Positions 39,601 through 54,600 of a stretch of 64,000 bases of DNA are shown one piece after another. Within the stretch, counting starts at the first letter, position 1, and each line of letters opens with the position of its first letter. This DNA comes from Alitta virens (lineage: Eukaryota; Annelida; Polychaeta; Phyllodocida; Nereididae), in assembly GCA_932294295.1 (NCBI GenBank), contig OW028586.1:8151701-8215700 (forward strand), in the 5' to 3' direction. A program made the translations under genes and the position numbers. The notes under the pieces were generated by a model. It searched no databases. It was not told where the DNA came from and saw only the letters and a program-made list of their open reading frames with translations.

Positions 39601-42600
39601 TAGTTTTTATTCTTCATGAATTTTATATTTGTCATGTACTCAATAAATTTTAATTGAAATTACCCCTTTTTCAAATCAAAATAATTTAATTTAATTTTTG
39701 ATGGGTTAATTGTTTATTTTTGGTGACTCATATTTTCGTTGTTTGTCCTTGGGTGCCAAAATATGATGAAAACATTCGCCTTCAAAATAGAAACAATTTA
39801 CCCCACATAATGAGCCACTTTTTATCCCTGGCGAAGTTCAAAGTATTGCAAATTTTGTGTGAAATTTTCAGAGATTCCATAGATCTTATTCGCTGGTACG
39901 TTGTCAAATCCTCAGGTGAACTTGGTTTCTGCTTTGAATATCTGATGGGGCCAGGAATAATATTAAGTCAATTGTAGCTTGCTTGATTGATTACTTTTGT
40001 AATAAACATGATACATTGTATATACGTTGTAAGCAAAGTAATTAATGCGAATGTTAATATGCCAGGGTTGTTATGATATGATAAATTCTGTTTAATGGTG
40101 GTTCAATAATACCTATGTATATAATATATTTAATGATGGTATTCTTAAATCTGCTTTGCTTGTAATGATTAGAATATGTCTATTATCTAACCCTGTGTCT
40201 ATTATCTAACCCAGTAGCTTGCTCTCATTCTAGTGTAGTTAGTCCTTTCCGTCTCTGAAATATAGATGCAACTTTAGCACTATTTATATTCTGGTATGGT
40301 AATGACTAATTATAATATGTCAATTTTTTCGAAGGTGCATTCAAACATATTATGGAATAATCTTTGATAATTGAAAAGCATTAAGTTATCTCATCATGGG
40401 AGCTTTAGGTTTACAAAAGAGATAACTGAGCTTAAAATGCAGTAAATTCAATTTGTAGACTGTTGTCAGAATAAGGTTTTTATTTGTAAAACATGTTTTA
40501 CATAACATTAATGTCAGTGCTGTTAAAAAAGTTAATAAGTGGCCAGGAGGATCTACAAACATGGCACGATCAATAATGTTTCTGGTGTTCATAACATTTT
40601 CAGAATGAAAAACAGGAGGTATTTATTTTTGCGGTGATGCAATATCCTGAAAATACTAAACCACTGTTCATTATTGGCGCACTTTTGTGAGTCCTGCTAT
40701 ACGTGCACCGTGTACAAAAAGCACATCTGTATATTGTACTCCTTGATGGACCTGTTCCTTGACGCCACTGTGTATGATGAAATACCTCATGTAGTATTCT
40801 GAATAATTCGGTGCACTAATTATGTCATTGCTAGTAGTTTTTTCCGACCTAACAATATACTAACAAATTTTATATTTCACCAAGATATTTTTCTTATTGT
40901 TCTGAGTGGGATATAACCAATGAAAATGTTAGTTAAACCCCTCTTGAGTGCTAACAGTGCTTTTCTTGCAGAATAAGAGCAGTTGAACTAAACGATCGAA
41001 CAAATTAGGAATATTGTTGAATTGAGTATTAGTCTGTTAATTATATCCCTCATAGTCTGGAGTTGACTAACATTTTTGTTGCTTCTATTTAACCACCCAA
41101 AATTATTAATTCTCGACTATCATGAGATATATAACTATTACGCAGCCGTTGCCAATGAACTTGTTTGTTGTAGAGATCAAAATCTTCAGAGGGGAAGCAT
41201 TACACTGTATACTGTCACCTCAAAGCCAAGCGACCTAATTATGTACATGTTAGGCTCGTTTACTAATCTTAACTAAATTAATCAATTTCTCTTATAGTCT
41301 ATAGGCTGGCTTATGGTATTAAAGGTCTAACAATGAAATTACAGAATAATAAGATGTACATGTGCTGAGTTTACGCAATTCTTGTTACTTATTTAAATGA
41401 CCTTGCAACGAGGAAGAAGGAAACTTTAAAGGAAATTTTGTTGTTTTGTCCAAAAATTTACAAAGATATGTCCTAAAAAGTTAAATAACCCCCCCCCCCC
41501 CCCTTGCTAACTGTAAATACGACCCTATTGCGCAATTATGCTGAATAATCATATGATAATTAGAATGCACAATTTGCATTTTAGATTTGTGATCAATTTT
41601 GGACATTTTTGATGCTTGATTAAAAGATATTCACATTTTACAATGCTGAGTCAACAGTAATGAAATATCAGTGAAGTTTAATATATATCATTACTTCTGG
41701 ACTTATAATGATAATATTATAATAATGTGATTAAGCAGCTGAGTGGCTTAGTGTTTAGGGTATTGGCCAGCTCTGCTGAAGGTCCTGGGTTTGAAATCTG
41801 GCCCGGCCCCTCTTCATGAGCTACTATGTCATCTCTGTGACTCAGCTGGATGTCATGTGCATGAGACTGCTGAGGCATGAAAAGTACCCCCCACCTATGG
41901 GGTAAATGTGAAACATGACATGGACTCCCCAAGTTTTATTTCGTCACTGAGTAGACCTGCCTCTGGTAGCTGATCATTTAAGCTGACTGAACTGCAGACC
42001 AGTAGCATTGACCCAAAACGATAATATTAATGATTGTATGTGGAATGTCAACTAATATTGCATCTCTGTTTATTGCAATATTTTGTGTGATTTAATTACT
42101 AAATACAAATCCTACTCATAGCATATCATATGTATCATACTTTGCATTGTGTGTACTGTGGCTGGCTCTCTTTTGTAATCTTGTTTATATTGTGAAATTC
42201 TGCTGCTAAGTTCGCTTGAAAACTGTCATTATCCATAATGCTTGATCTTCCTGTATTTGTGCTGTATATACAGTTGAACCCGCTATTTCCAACTCCCATT
42301 AAAAGTGCATATATAGCTTGCTCAAGCGACCACTTTAATTACAAAGTGGCTGTCTCTATTCTCAGAATCACAGAAATTCGCCTTCATCAAAATTCACCTT
42401 GCCAAATTTGCCTGAAACTTTACTATTTTGTGGATTGTCGTAGCATTGTATCATTGTTAATAATTTAAAAGTTTAGTTACACAAAAAATGTTCACCTGAC
42501 AAATTGTACATGGATATTTATTGCCAATTATTCGGGGTGGCAAATTCAGTGGGTGGCGAATTTTGGTGATTCTGAGTAAAGTAAGCTTAGGCCTATAAAA

Positions 42601-45600
42601 TGAAGCCCTCTAGCAGAGTTCTGATTTTCCAAGTCCTAACCACTCTCTTATATAACATTTTGCTGTATTTTTTTTTGTGCTTGCCAGTATAAAGCTGCCT
42701 TAAAGTGAAGTGATATATTTATTTAAAGATATCTAATTATGCATTTATTCTTGAACCGAGGAACGTAAATACATGTGAATTTTTTTAATGAAAATGTGTC
42801 AAATTAAAGAGTTATCATTTCTTCACAGATCTTTAGATGAATTTTTTCATTGGTCACTCATATCTTGCTCAAATATTTTTTATGATATTCAACCTTGTTT
42901 GTGTAGGAATCTCTATGACAACCTTTCACCGAAAGTCCTAGAGTTGACTGTTTTTATGTCTATTATAACTCTTATTAGTTTTGCTTTCTTCAGAAATGTT
43001 TGATCTTAATTATGTATCGTTTGAAATTATGTCTAATATTTCTGTGTCATATTTGTTATTTACAGTCGGAACCAACTGGAGACAGGGGCCTCCTCGCTCG
43101 CGATTCTTACGGAAGGTCATCTTTCCAAGGTCGAATTGATTCCACTCAGCACCAAAGACTTTTGAAGAAATTAGCAGAATCTTTGGACGATGGTTTAGAT
43201 ATGTATGCTGATGGTATGTACACATATGAGTCATACATTATGAGTCATAAAGAATATGTCCCAAAGTACAATATACTTTTTTTTTTGGTAGGTAGTGATA
43301 TTTTTATGTTTTTTTTGTCACAATTTATGATTTGTTTTTTTATGTGTTTTTTTTCGTATAACTAACACTTTATTTGCTAAAATTTTATTTTATTTTCTAT
43401 TTTGCGGGTGTTATGACTTAAAATGTGCATTGAATTTTTGCCTTTTAGTATTTGACTCTAACTTGCAATTACATTTTTCCATTATTTTTTATTGAAAACG
43501 TTTTCTCTTGTGATATTCTTTTTATCCCGCATTTGTCAATAGCATGCTATGAATATTTAAAGATACATATATCCCAAAACTGTAGTTAATAAAAGTCATC
43601 TGATTGGTGTGCATTCAACTGTATTATCTCATGTCTTAGTGATTGATGCTCACCAACACGTTTGGCAGATTCGGGAGGCAGATGTAATGATGAGATTATA
43701 TGTTGTTAATTACATCATTAAAAGTTATGAGTTAGAGGATGGTTAATTAATAGAATAAATAACCAGATTTTACAGCGTTGTGATTTCTATGAATTAGAGT
43801 AGAATGACTTTTTATAGGGATGTTTTCACATATAGCCCGTTCGTTTTGGTAGTCTCAAGTTCCGTGGTGCTGAAGTATCCGTTTTCATGTTATGTTAAAC
43901 AACTTCGATCGAGCCAAAATCTTTTGGGTTTTTCCAGTAGGAAGAGAAAATGTGCTCTCAATTCCTTGAATATGTAGGATATGTGCTAAAACAGGTTTAA
44001 AAATACTTGCATGCATTTTTTGATTGGTCGTGTCGGATTAACATTATGAACTTGAACTATTAATGTCCTATGTTGTCCGTATGAATTACAAAACATGGAA
44101 ATAACTTAGTGCAGCACATGTATAATTTAAAAAAAGTTTTTTTGGCAAAATATAAATAATTGTTGTTATGTAGTAAATTAATCCCCAATAAAACCACAAT
44201 CTCGCCTACTAGCCATCCGGCTTGCAGGAATTTAGCTCAATTGGTTGGAATTTGATTTGGGTTACTATGCAACACTATTCTGGATATATTTTTTTAATTT
44301 TGACATTTTAAATTTACCTCTGCTGCTGCAGTTATTAAGATTGGTGCCACTCAGCAATGCAGTTGATTATTATGTAAGCTGTGGTACAAGTCGTCATGTA
44401 AAACAGTTGGCCATCCTAATCTGACTTACTTGTGCATTTTATTTAATAAATTTGTCAGTGTTCGTCCAATTTTTAAGATTTAAAGCTTTTTTGAAAGCTG
44501 AGATGACCATCTATCTCTATTTGACTTATTATATATATTTATTTGTGTGTGAGTGAATACTAAATAATGAAAAATAACAATTAAATAAGGGAAATTTTTA
44601 GGCTAATAGAACTATTGGGGTCCACTGGCTATTCGGGTTCCATACCAGCCTTAATTTCTATAGTGGCCCATGACATAGTGACGCCGGGCTGGGTCCGCCA
44701 ATGTGGGGTTCAGTGGTACAAAACATTTACACAATGGTTACATTGTGAGACATGGGATATGTACACCGTCATATGTTATGTACATTGACATTATCGAGTG
44801 CACATATATCTTCATGTCTCGCATGTAACATGTATAATATTATGATGTACCTGCTGTATGGACAGCTTTAGGTTAGACTCTCAATTTCCTGGTGAATGTA
44901 AAGGTGATTGTCTAAGCCAATGATTACATTTTGCCTTGACCTCTCATCATTACATCTGTCTATTGCATTAGATCCAATTAAGTGAGCATCTAATTGGGGA
45001 GAAAAAGTACCACAAGAGGTCACTGAAACTGTAGCAGATAAGTGTTGTTTGATGACGTCATCTATATTGTTGATCTACTACGGCGGTAGATCCCCCTGTA
45101 GGCTCTGTTACTTTATCTCTCCACTAGTATCAACAGAGCCAATAGAAATGAGCCGAGTCACTTATCTGCCCCCTTGCGGATGCAGGGAGGTACATTTAAT
45201 AAGTAGATGACGTCATACAACAGGCCAAAATCACCAATAAAAAGAAAACGTCAATCGTGACATCACAGGTCATTGTTTCCTGCAACCGCTAGGTGCGCAA
45301 AAAGCTTAACTGGCGGATCTCCCTAAACGTCTCTGGTTTCAATCAGTATCAATTTGTCCTCTGAGCACATAAAGCCTAGTATTTTTTGATATATTGAATG
45401 CTTGTTCTATTTATGTTAATTATTTTATGTTTTGTTAAATTATTTACCATTTTGTTTCTATGCACTTTTTTTTCTGTATATCTAACATTCTTTATTGCTT
45501 TGGTTTGTGTTCTGCACTCCTATTGGCTCTTGGTTTGTAACGCTGATTCTGATTGGCTAGAGGGAGGTCGTTTGGTGTACATGGCCGATCAAGAAATTCA

Positions 45601-48600
45601 AGTGGGACCTCCTCTTATTAATTTTACAGTGGACATGGGTATACAGGGTAAGAAAGAAAAATAACCCCAAAATTAGCCAATTGTAAGATCTTTTAAACTA
45701 TCAAACCATTTGCTAATGAAATTGTTAATTTTAATTTTCTATGGTGTCAGCATTGGTTTTGGGTATCTAATATCTTTCGTTCATTAATATACCCTAACTA
45801 ATATATTATATTCGCTATCGATTCTATTAACAATTTGTGTCTGACTTTTTATCCCGTATATAATTAGTTTCTTTTATCTCCAATACCTATATTAGTTGGT
45901 GAGGATATTTGGTGAATGTTGTTAACTGCCTCTAGAGCTATTTGAGATTTATGTTGATAGGCTTGAACTTCATTAAGGCCACCTCATTAGTAAAGTCACT
46001 TCTCTATTAAAACCACAATTTTAACTCCATATCTCCATTATAAATACATTATGACTTCACTAAGTAGTCCTTCCTGCTATTATGGCCTCGGTAGCTTTGA
46101 ACCAAGTTTGGCTATAATAGACAAGTGAGCTGTACTGCAACCAAAGACGGTCATTAGACACTGCCAATTAAGACCACACACGTTGGTACATGATTTACTG
46201 CAGTGTAAGATGAAACGTCTTAATAGTGAGGTGGTTTTAAGATTGGGTTCACTGTAATTTTTAACTTAGATTAATTGCTATATTTCATTCATTGCAGCGG
46301 AAGTCTTGCTCGAAAGAGGAGTGCCGCAGTCTCGCAGTTTAGATGCCATGCCGCAGTCATTCCCTCCCCTCGCTGATAGTAACTTTGAAAGACCTGGAAG
46401 TAATACTAGCAATGAGAATTGCAGTTTGTCTAGCAGTATGGCTGGAAGTATTGTTGAAGAGGTAAGTCGAGTCTTGATTCAAAATTCAGATTTACTTTGC
46501 AAAGATTACATAATGCAATTAGAACTGCGCCAACTGCACCACTTAATGATGGTGTATGATTATGGCATCACTAATGTCACTGCCTGCCACCTGGCAGATA
46601 ATATTGGCACTACTAGTCTCTAGTGTTTGTGCTTTAGTGTACAGACTAAGTGGCATAGTGGTAAAGGAACTTCTCAGGTCCTCTCAAGGTTCTGAGTTCA
46701 AATTACTGCAATCATCGGGAGCTGCAGAAATGAACAATATCAACATAATCCATTGAAAAGTGTTTGCATGATACATGATTAAATATCTTTTATTGTTTTT
46801 ATCCAGGTGTTTTCCGATGAATTTGAACACATCCATGTTGAAGGAACAGAAAATTCAGGATCCGACAGTAATGGAGGGAAGCAAAAATTCAAACGTCCTG
46901 CATTTGAGGATCGGGTCCAATATCAAGACAAGGAATCCCGAGAGAGAACCAGGTGTGTTTTTGATAATTCGGGTAGAATTAAATTTTTTGTAGAGCATGT
47001 GTCGCCAGCGTGTTTTTGTAGGTTATGTAATATAATTGTAGATGCTGAAATTGTTTGTATTGCGACTGTTAGTGTGAAATAAGTGTAAATATCTGGTCTC
47101 TGGATTCAATTTGATTGTTGATCTGATGATTGTCAGTTATTGGCATGAGTTCTTAATACAAAATGCCATTGTGAAAGGATGTTATCGTAGAAAATCAAGG
47201 TTAAATTTGAAGTCTCTTGAACAGTAATTTTATCTTTTTTATTTTCTCAATGGGAATAATTTTATCCACAGAGAGAGCTGTCCATAACAAAATCAAATCA
47301 TTGTTTTTGATGACGTAATCTATGATGTAATTATGATGTCATCAACGACACTCTATGACCTTTTATGACATTGTATTGTACGTCTATGATTACATCATTA
47401 AACTGGTTGGGCGCAATTCCTGTTAGCTCCTTCTGTTGGTGAAGAATAGAATAAAGAATAAAAAAATTGAAAACTTTGTTTGAAGTCGGGTTAAAATACA
47501 AACAAAAGCGATAAAAACGCTTTTCACCAACTAGATAAAGTAAAAATAAATTTAGAAATAGCCCATAGTTTTAAATGTTCAATTGCAAATCTTGATCGGA
47601 TTTATGACTTATCATAGGTCGGTAAAATGTACGTGATTAAAATCTAAATCTATTGAAGATGTTTGAATATTTGGTATACATTGTCAAGAATCTCAACAAC
47701 AATTTGGTTGTTATATCTGTCACCCAGGAGCCTATCAGTCAGGTCTGCATATAGTGATTCAGGCGTTTCGATGGACAAAAGTCAGGATCTCGATCAAAAC
47801 GTCCATTTATCTGATCTCGAACAGGAGTTGTTGTAAGTTTGTCTGTGTACAACATATACCTGAATTCTGTCTGTCTGCCTGTCAGTTGCCTGTCTAGCTG
47901 TCTGTTTACTAACTATCATTTGTTTGTCTAGCTGTCTTAAAGCTGATATTTGTTGGTATATTATTAATAGTATGATCTGGTGCTTTATTTTGCAGTCTTT
48001 TTATATGTGTCTGTTTGTCTGTACTCTATATGGTGAAATTGTGTCTATCTATGCCCTTATTTATCATTATATTCTAATCATATGGCTAGGTGCTTTATTT
48101 TTCTGTATCTTACTTATGTATGTGTGTCTGTCTGCTTGTCTGTCATCCTTGTAAGTTCGTGGTGAACATGACCTTGTCTATCTATGCCCTTATTTATTGG
48201 TAGACATTTATTCAAATTATATGGCCAGGTGCTTAATTTTGCCGAAGCTGACTTTTGTATGTCCGTCTGTCATCTTTGTGCTGTGTCTTTTATATCGATG
48301 TTTGTGCTGCTTTAATTTCTAATGCTTTTCCTTTCTTTTTTTTTAGTCTTTTCAGTTATTGAGATATACATTATTATATATGCTTGCTATTAAGATGGTT
48401 TTGGGCCTAATAATGCTTAATTAAACTTTAGCGAGGTGTCATATTCATCACCTAATCAGTTGTCACCAAGTGGTAATTCCTTTTTTGTAAATAAGTTTAG
48501 CAGCACTTAGTGTGTTTTTCCATAGATTTAATTGTACGTTGGGCTGGTTTACTCATCAAGAAATTTGATTAATTATAATATTATTTTCCTTAATTTCCAG

Positions 48601-51600
48601 AGATGTTTCATTTTAATTGTTCATCCTTATCACATTTCCATCAGAACTCATAGACTTGGAGGACCAGAGGACGTCATGTGAATCCAAGACCTGATTTGCC
48701 TGAGGGACTGTCTTAACATGATTAACCAATGGGAATCGTGGATCCACATGGCGTCTTCTGGAGTTTTGTTTCTGGTCTATGAAATCTGTTGTAATATGCT
48801 CCTTCTAACTATGTGTCAACTCGCAGTTAAAGTAATTTTAATTGCAAAGGCAATCCATAAATTGCTAAACTCTGTCATAAAGATAAACATATTTAATCTA
48901 TCCCAGTGTATTTGAAGCCATTACCAGATATAGTGAATATTGAGAGACATATATGGTTGTTTTTCTTTGAATCACTTCATCACTTCATTAGGGCTGTTCC
49001 ATTTAAAAAGGGGGGGGGGGGGTGGACCTGAAACGTTTATAACGCCACCCACGATATCTGTTTTTTGACAGGGCCCCCCCCCCCCCTACACCTGCTTTGT
49101 TCTACTTTGAGATATTAAAAAAAATTACTGGCCAACCACCCTCTCCCCCGATATCAGTTTCCCCCAGACCCACCCCCCCCCCCCTCCGGATATCTGGAAA
49201 AAATCTTCAGGTCCCCCCCCCCATTTTTTTTAATGGAATAGCCCTTACTGATTTATTCTTTGAGAGCTAAATTGTATATGCTTTTTCTTTTTTCTGCCTT
49301 TTTTTACTATTCCTTGATGTTGTGTTTTATCTTTATTACTAATTTGTTCAAAGGGCAGCAAAATTGGAAATAGCGAAGATGAAAAACCAAGCATCTGCTT
49401 ACCAGACAATTCTGGAAAAGCGTGACACTCTAATACTGGAACTGGACGAAAAACTTGAGAGACTTCAGGAACAAAATAAACAGCTGAAACAGCCTAGTTT
49501 GTAAGTGGAAAATTCCTTTTGTAACATTTATGTCATTAATGATTGCACCTAATATACAAGTGTCAATTTGTAGCCAGAATATTTGTTGTGTAACTAAATG
49601 TGTTACCTGTGCATTTTTAGCCATGTTTTGATATATGACATTCTAACTGAATAGTAAGCTTTCAAGCAGTTTTCGGGTGTGGCGAATTTCATGTTAGGCG
49701 GATCTCACTGATTCATTATGTAGCGAAGTGGCTAGAAAAATGAAACAAAAGGCGTGTTGCCCAGCAATGCGTAATTATCTTGATTGCGCCTCACTTTCAT
49801 ACTCCAATGACAGATAAATGATGTTGATATTTATAAAATATGGTAAGTAATAATAAACAAATTCTTACAGTTACAGTGTGGAGAGTTTACCCAAAGAGAA
49901 CAAAAGTACTTCATTCTTTTCAAGGTATTACTATGGTAACGCTTTCAGTTGCTGTGGTCTGCTTTTGGAGTATTGACACATCTTACGTCTTGTGGTTTTC
50001 TAGATTTTTATCCTTACTTCTTTTACGTTATTCTAGTTAATTGTTACTTGATTTACATAGCATATGTGAGTGAGGAAACTTAACTTTATTTTAAAATGAT
50101 TCGTCCTCTATTCCATTTAGCAATGCTATTCACCAGCAAATTTTATTTAGACATCACCATAATTGTGATGTTACAGTCGTACAGGTGTGATCAAATTAGG
50201 CGTTTATACTCAATTTATACTAAAGATAAGTTTTGGAATATATCTTACCGTCAATTTGGGTGTGGTTTTCGTTATCAATCTAACCTAAATTACCAATTTT
50301 AAATTTTTTATGGGAATGATATGGCTAGAATTCTCTAAAACTTTGTTACATATTTAGCAGAAATTATAGAATTATTTTGGAAGGTCGCATTATTTGGTTG
50401 GTTTCACAAATTACAAGAAATAATAGAAAATGAGTCTCCCCGTAATTTTGGTACTGCTCCAAATAAGTTTAATCGTAGCAACAAGCTGTAATGTTCGATT
50501 CAAGCAATTTTTATGTAGTTTGTTGATTACACATTAGAATGTAATATAGTTCCACTTAATATATTCATTTCCTGCACATTTATTTCTAAATTCATCATGT
50601 TTTGATATTTTCAGACTTGTGCACAGATTGTTGTGGTGTTTTTTTCCAGTAAAGTTTTGTAAATTGTGTGAAGGGATAATTGTATTTTTCATGGTAAATT
50701 ATCACTCGATTAGCATCATTTCATGAAGTGAAATTTTACCATTTGTTTCAGAGGGAACAAGAAAACTTTAGAAGAAATTCGAGTTCTTCAGAATCAGAAT
50801 TTGTTCTTAAATGGAGAGGTGATCAAGTTAGCGAATCTACTGCAACAAGAGCGTGAAGTGCAGAACCAAAAAGATCTGTAAGTCAATAATGTTAAATTTG
50901 GACTTTTGCCTGTTATTGAGGAGTGTTGCATGTAAATTAGGAAGATTGTGAAGTCATTTTAGCAGTTAAAAGATGAGAGAGCATGGCCATAGGTGAAAAT
51001 CTTTGAATAATTATCAAGTCACTTTGATGACTCTTGCTCATATTTAACACTTCTTATTACAATGGAACCTCACAATTAAGACCACCTCACATTTAAGACC
51101 ACTTCACAATTTAGACCACCTCACAATTAAGACCACCTCACAATTAAGACCACCTCACAATTAAGACCACCTCACAATTAAGACCACTTCACAATTAAGA
51201 CCACCTCATAATTAAGACCACCCCACAATTAGGACCATCCCACAATTAAGATCACCTCACGATTAAGACCACCTCAATTTTAAGACCCCTTTGTTGATTC
51301 TTCGAACTGATTACAATGTTCAAATGACAAAGAAAGGTAGAATTAAGACCACCTTGCGACCACTTCAATGATTCCACAGGATTGTCTTGATTGTCTGATG
51401 ATTGGTACAATCATGAAGAACTTGCAGTTAATTTAAATTAAATCTTTTGCCCCATTGCAGACGAATCAACTACTTGTTGTCATTGATAGAACAATGGAAA
51501 AGGGACTATGTTTATTTGCTGCAATCTACCATCACCGTGCCAACGGGAGACATCAGCGATGGGATGGAAGTGAGGCTCTATGGGGGAGACAGAGTAAGTA

Positions 51601-54600
51601 AACCTGTTTTAAGTAAATGAGAAAAGTCCCTCTTGAATATATGAAGTTATCTTACTCTAAATGACTTTGTGTAGACTGAGGCAAAGTATGTTTCTGATGA
51701 TGGTCAATATTAGGAATTTCATACATGCTGCAAATAATACTGTTGAAGTTTGTGAATTTTCATCAATGCAGTCAACCGGGACTCAACCCTATGTTTATGT
51801 GTCCCAGTATGAGGGAATTGATAAATTTGGTTGCTTGCGGCAGGTTGCCATTCTGTACTCGTGGCCTTCAGAGCAGGTTTAAATGTAGTTTATATAGCAT
51901 CCCTGAAATTGCTGAAATGATTTAGTTCTACTTTCACAGCACAAAGAGAGGATCAAAGAACTATTAGAAGAAGCAAGACAGTCTAACCCTTGGCTCCCGA
52001 CCTTCGACAAGTTAGCAAAATCAGAAGTCCACGTAGATAACTACGGCTTCAAGCACCACCACCACTCGGAAGAGCTTTTGCTGCATTACATCTGCACACA
52101 GCTTCACAAGTTTTATTCCTGTCAGTTGTCGAGTTACGAGGAACATCAGCGAAGGTGGAAGGAAATTTTGACGAAGGCAAAAACAAGTCTTGTCAAAACG
52201 GTTAGTTGTCTTGATATCGTAACTTCTTATTTCTGTGTGCTTGCGTTGAAGTTTGTGTGATTTATAGGAAAAAATGTGTTTATTTTTTCTTTGGAGATGT
52301 GTGATTGGACTGAAAGTTCTGATTCTTCTTTTTTTGTTATCAATTGAAGCATGAGTTTTCGATAATAATTTCTAACTGCACTTATTTAATTTTATGAAAA
52401 GATTATTGAACCAGTTTTTTTCTTGTAAATATGTATGTGTTTAATAATGAATTCTAGTTTTATTAAAAATAGCTCTTCCTAATCCTGCTTATTAATAAGC
52501 CCACAAGTCCCATTTCATAAGCATGGGATATTTTTCACACTAATGTTTTATATGTTGCCATGGTAACAGAAAGGAGTGCGAAAACCTTTTTACCAGTTCA
52601 ACCAGGTAACGATGCATCATGTATTGTTGGGCTGGGAAAAAATGTCTTTAGTCGGTTTTATGTGAAATTGTGGTGGGCAGGCGGCTGTTTGCCAGGTTGT
52701 GGAAAATGTAATAATAATTAAAGGTTGTTCGTTCACTTGGCCATACAGATCAACTCGGTAATAGTAAGTGTCAGAGATATAACTTGGACAAAAGGGAAAC
52801 TATATCACAAATGAGTAAAAATGTTAAATGTACCCAGAAAGCGAATTTCTTTCTTAATGTGAAATTAATATTAAAAGCATTTCATTAAAACCATCGTAGC
52901 ATTAACTTCACTTCGGCAAGATAAGGGGCACTTTTCTGAACCACACAATGATGGATTTCCAATGCATTTTCACAAACAAAAATCTTGGCCTCTGCCACCA
53001 TTGTTTCTTGCATGACTTAGAGCATGAAATTGTGACGTCATAATGGTCCATTGTTACATCACAATCAGTCAGCAATTGTGCAAGAAGTGCTGGTAATGTC
53101 AGCCTAGATCAGTATTATTATTGGAAAATACAGGTTTGGCAAAATAGAAAGTGCTAAAAAAGGAAGTGCTTTGGTATTTGACTGGTCTGTGTGTTTGGTC
53201 AGAAACATCCAATAGGAACATACAAAAATTCAGGTCAGACCTTTCTCTACATCGTAAAAAAGTACACTATAATCATATATTGTTCTGAATTATTGTCTGT
53301 GATCATGGATAAAATGACTATGTGGACGATCATTTGGCTAAATTAGAAAAGTTTCATTGTGCGGGATAAAAAAAAACTGATTTGCTATGGCAAGCCTTTG
53401 GAGTCAGAAAATTTTTCATGCACTTGGCTATTAGTAGTTCATCATTTATAACCACGATAACTGTGGGCATGAAATAAGATTTTTGCTATAACCAATCCCT
53501 GTTTTAACCCAAGTTTGCTTTGAACCCCAAATCCCATCGGTGTTACATTTATTTCAACCCTGGATATTGTTTTCTGATTTTGTGTGGCCATCGCAAAGGT
53601 GAAATTTGGGGGCATGACATTTTTAACAATGTTTAAGTTGGTGTCATAATCATTTTATGGTTTTTCTTTTTAACCACCAACATGTTCATGCTATTAGCAT
53701 ATGATTAGTTGCATCCAGTTCAATCAAGAACGAACTTGAATTGTAGAACACTCGTCATGTGTCATGTCGATTGTGTAATACATAGTCCAATATGCATCAA
53801 ATCGGTCAAACTAGATCATTGAAATGAAGATTTGACATTTTGTAAGTTCCATTCACTTGAAAATGCATCTCTAATTAAATGTGATACACTATATCACTAA
53901 CAATAATACTATGCATATATACGTAAATATAAATTGGTATGCTACATTTTCAATCTATTCTGCTATTTTGACAGTTTCATTTGTTATAGAATTTGCCATC
54001 TGGACAAATTGAAGGACTTTTTTTGCAAAAGTCTTAATTTTTCCAAGAAAACTTTTATGTAAGCTGAATACAAATTGTTGACAAGATTTAATACCTTATC
54101 TCCCATGTGGGTCAATTAATGATGCTTTAACATTTTTTCCCCAATAATCTATGCTTTGATTTAATGTTTTTGGTCAATTTTATTTTAGCATTTTGTGTCT
54201 AATTTGTTTATTTTACCTCCCTGCAGAAAGAGCTGAAAGTTTTGTGCCGAAAAGGAATCCCGCCTCAGTATCGACATGAAATGTGGCGCCAGCTGGTGTT
54301 GAATCAGGTCAGCGACTTACAGGAGGAGAAGGGACCTCATTACTTCAGTAATCTGCTCAACAACATTCATGAATCTGAGGTAATGCAACTTACTATTACT
54401 ATGACATTCAGATGAGACGTTAAATTGGCGGTCCCTTGTACTCAGTGTCTATGCTGAGGCAAGGAAGACCCCACCCATGGGTAAATGTGTAACATGGGTG
54501 GACTCCCCCACTCTCTCTCTCACCTCATCAGTCAAACCTCGTGAGCAGCAAGAACTTGCATCTATCTATCTATCTATCTGGTACATTTGTATGTGTTGTT

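Larger units (their letters stand above)
37456..43065. other. Introns around exon 39320, no additional gene
   Basis: Apart from exon 39320-39424, the inverted-repeat element at 40875, a C run at 41490-41504 and the SINE at 41735, only AT-rich sequence is seen. Confidence 0.55.

Noticed and set aside
43000..43365. 121-codon ORF as an independent gene
   Set aside because: Only its middle part (43066-43213) is an exon of the TBC1D2-like gene; the rest is intron read-through.
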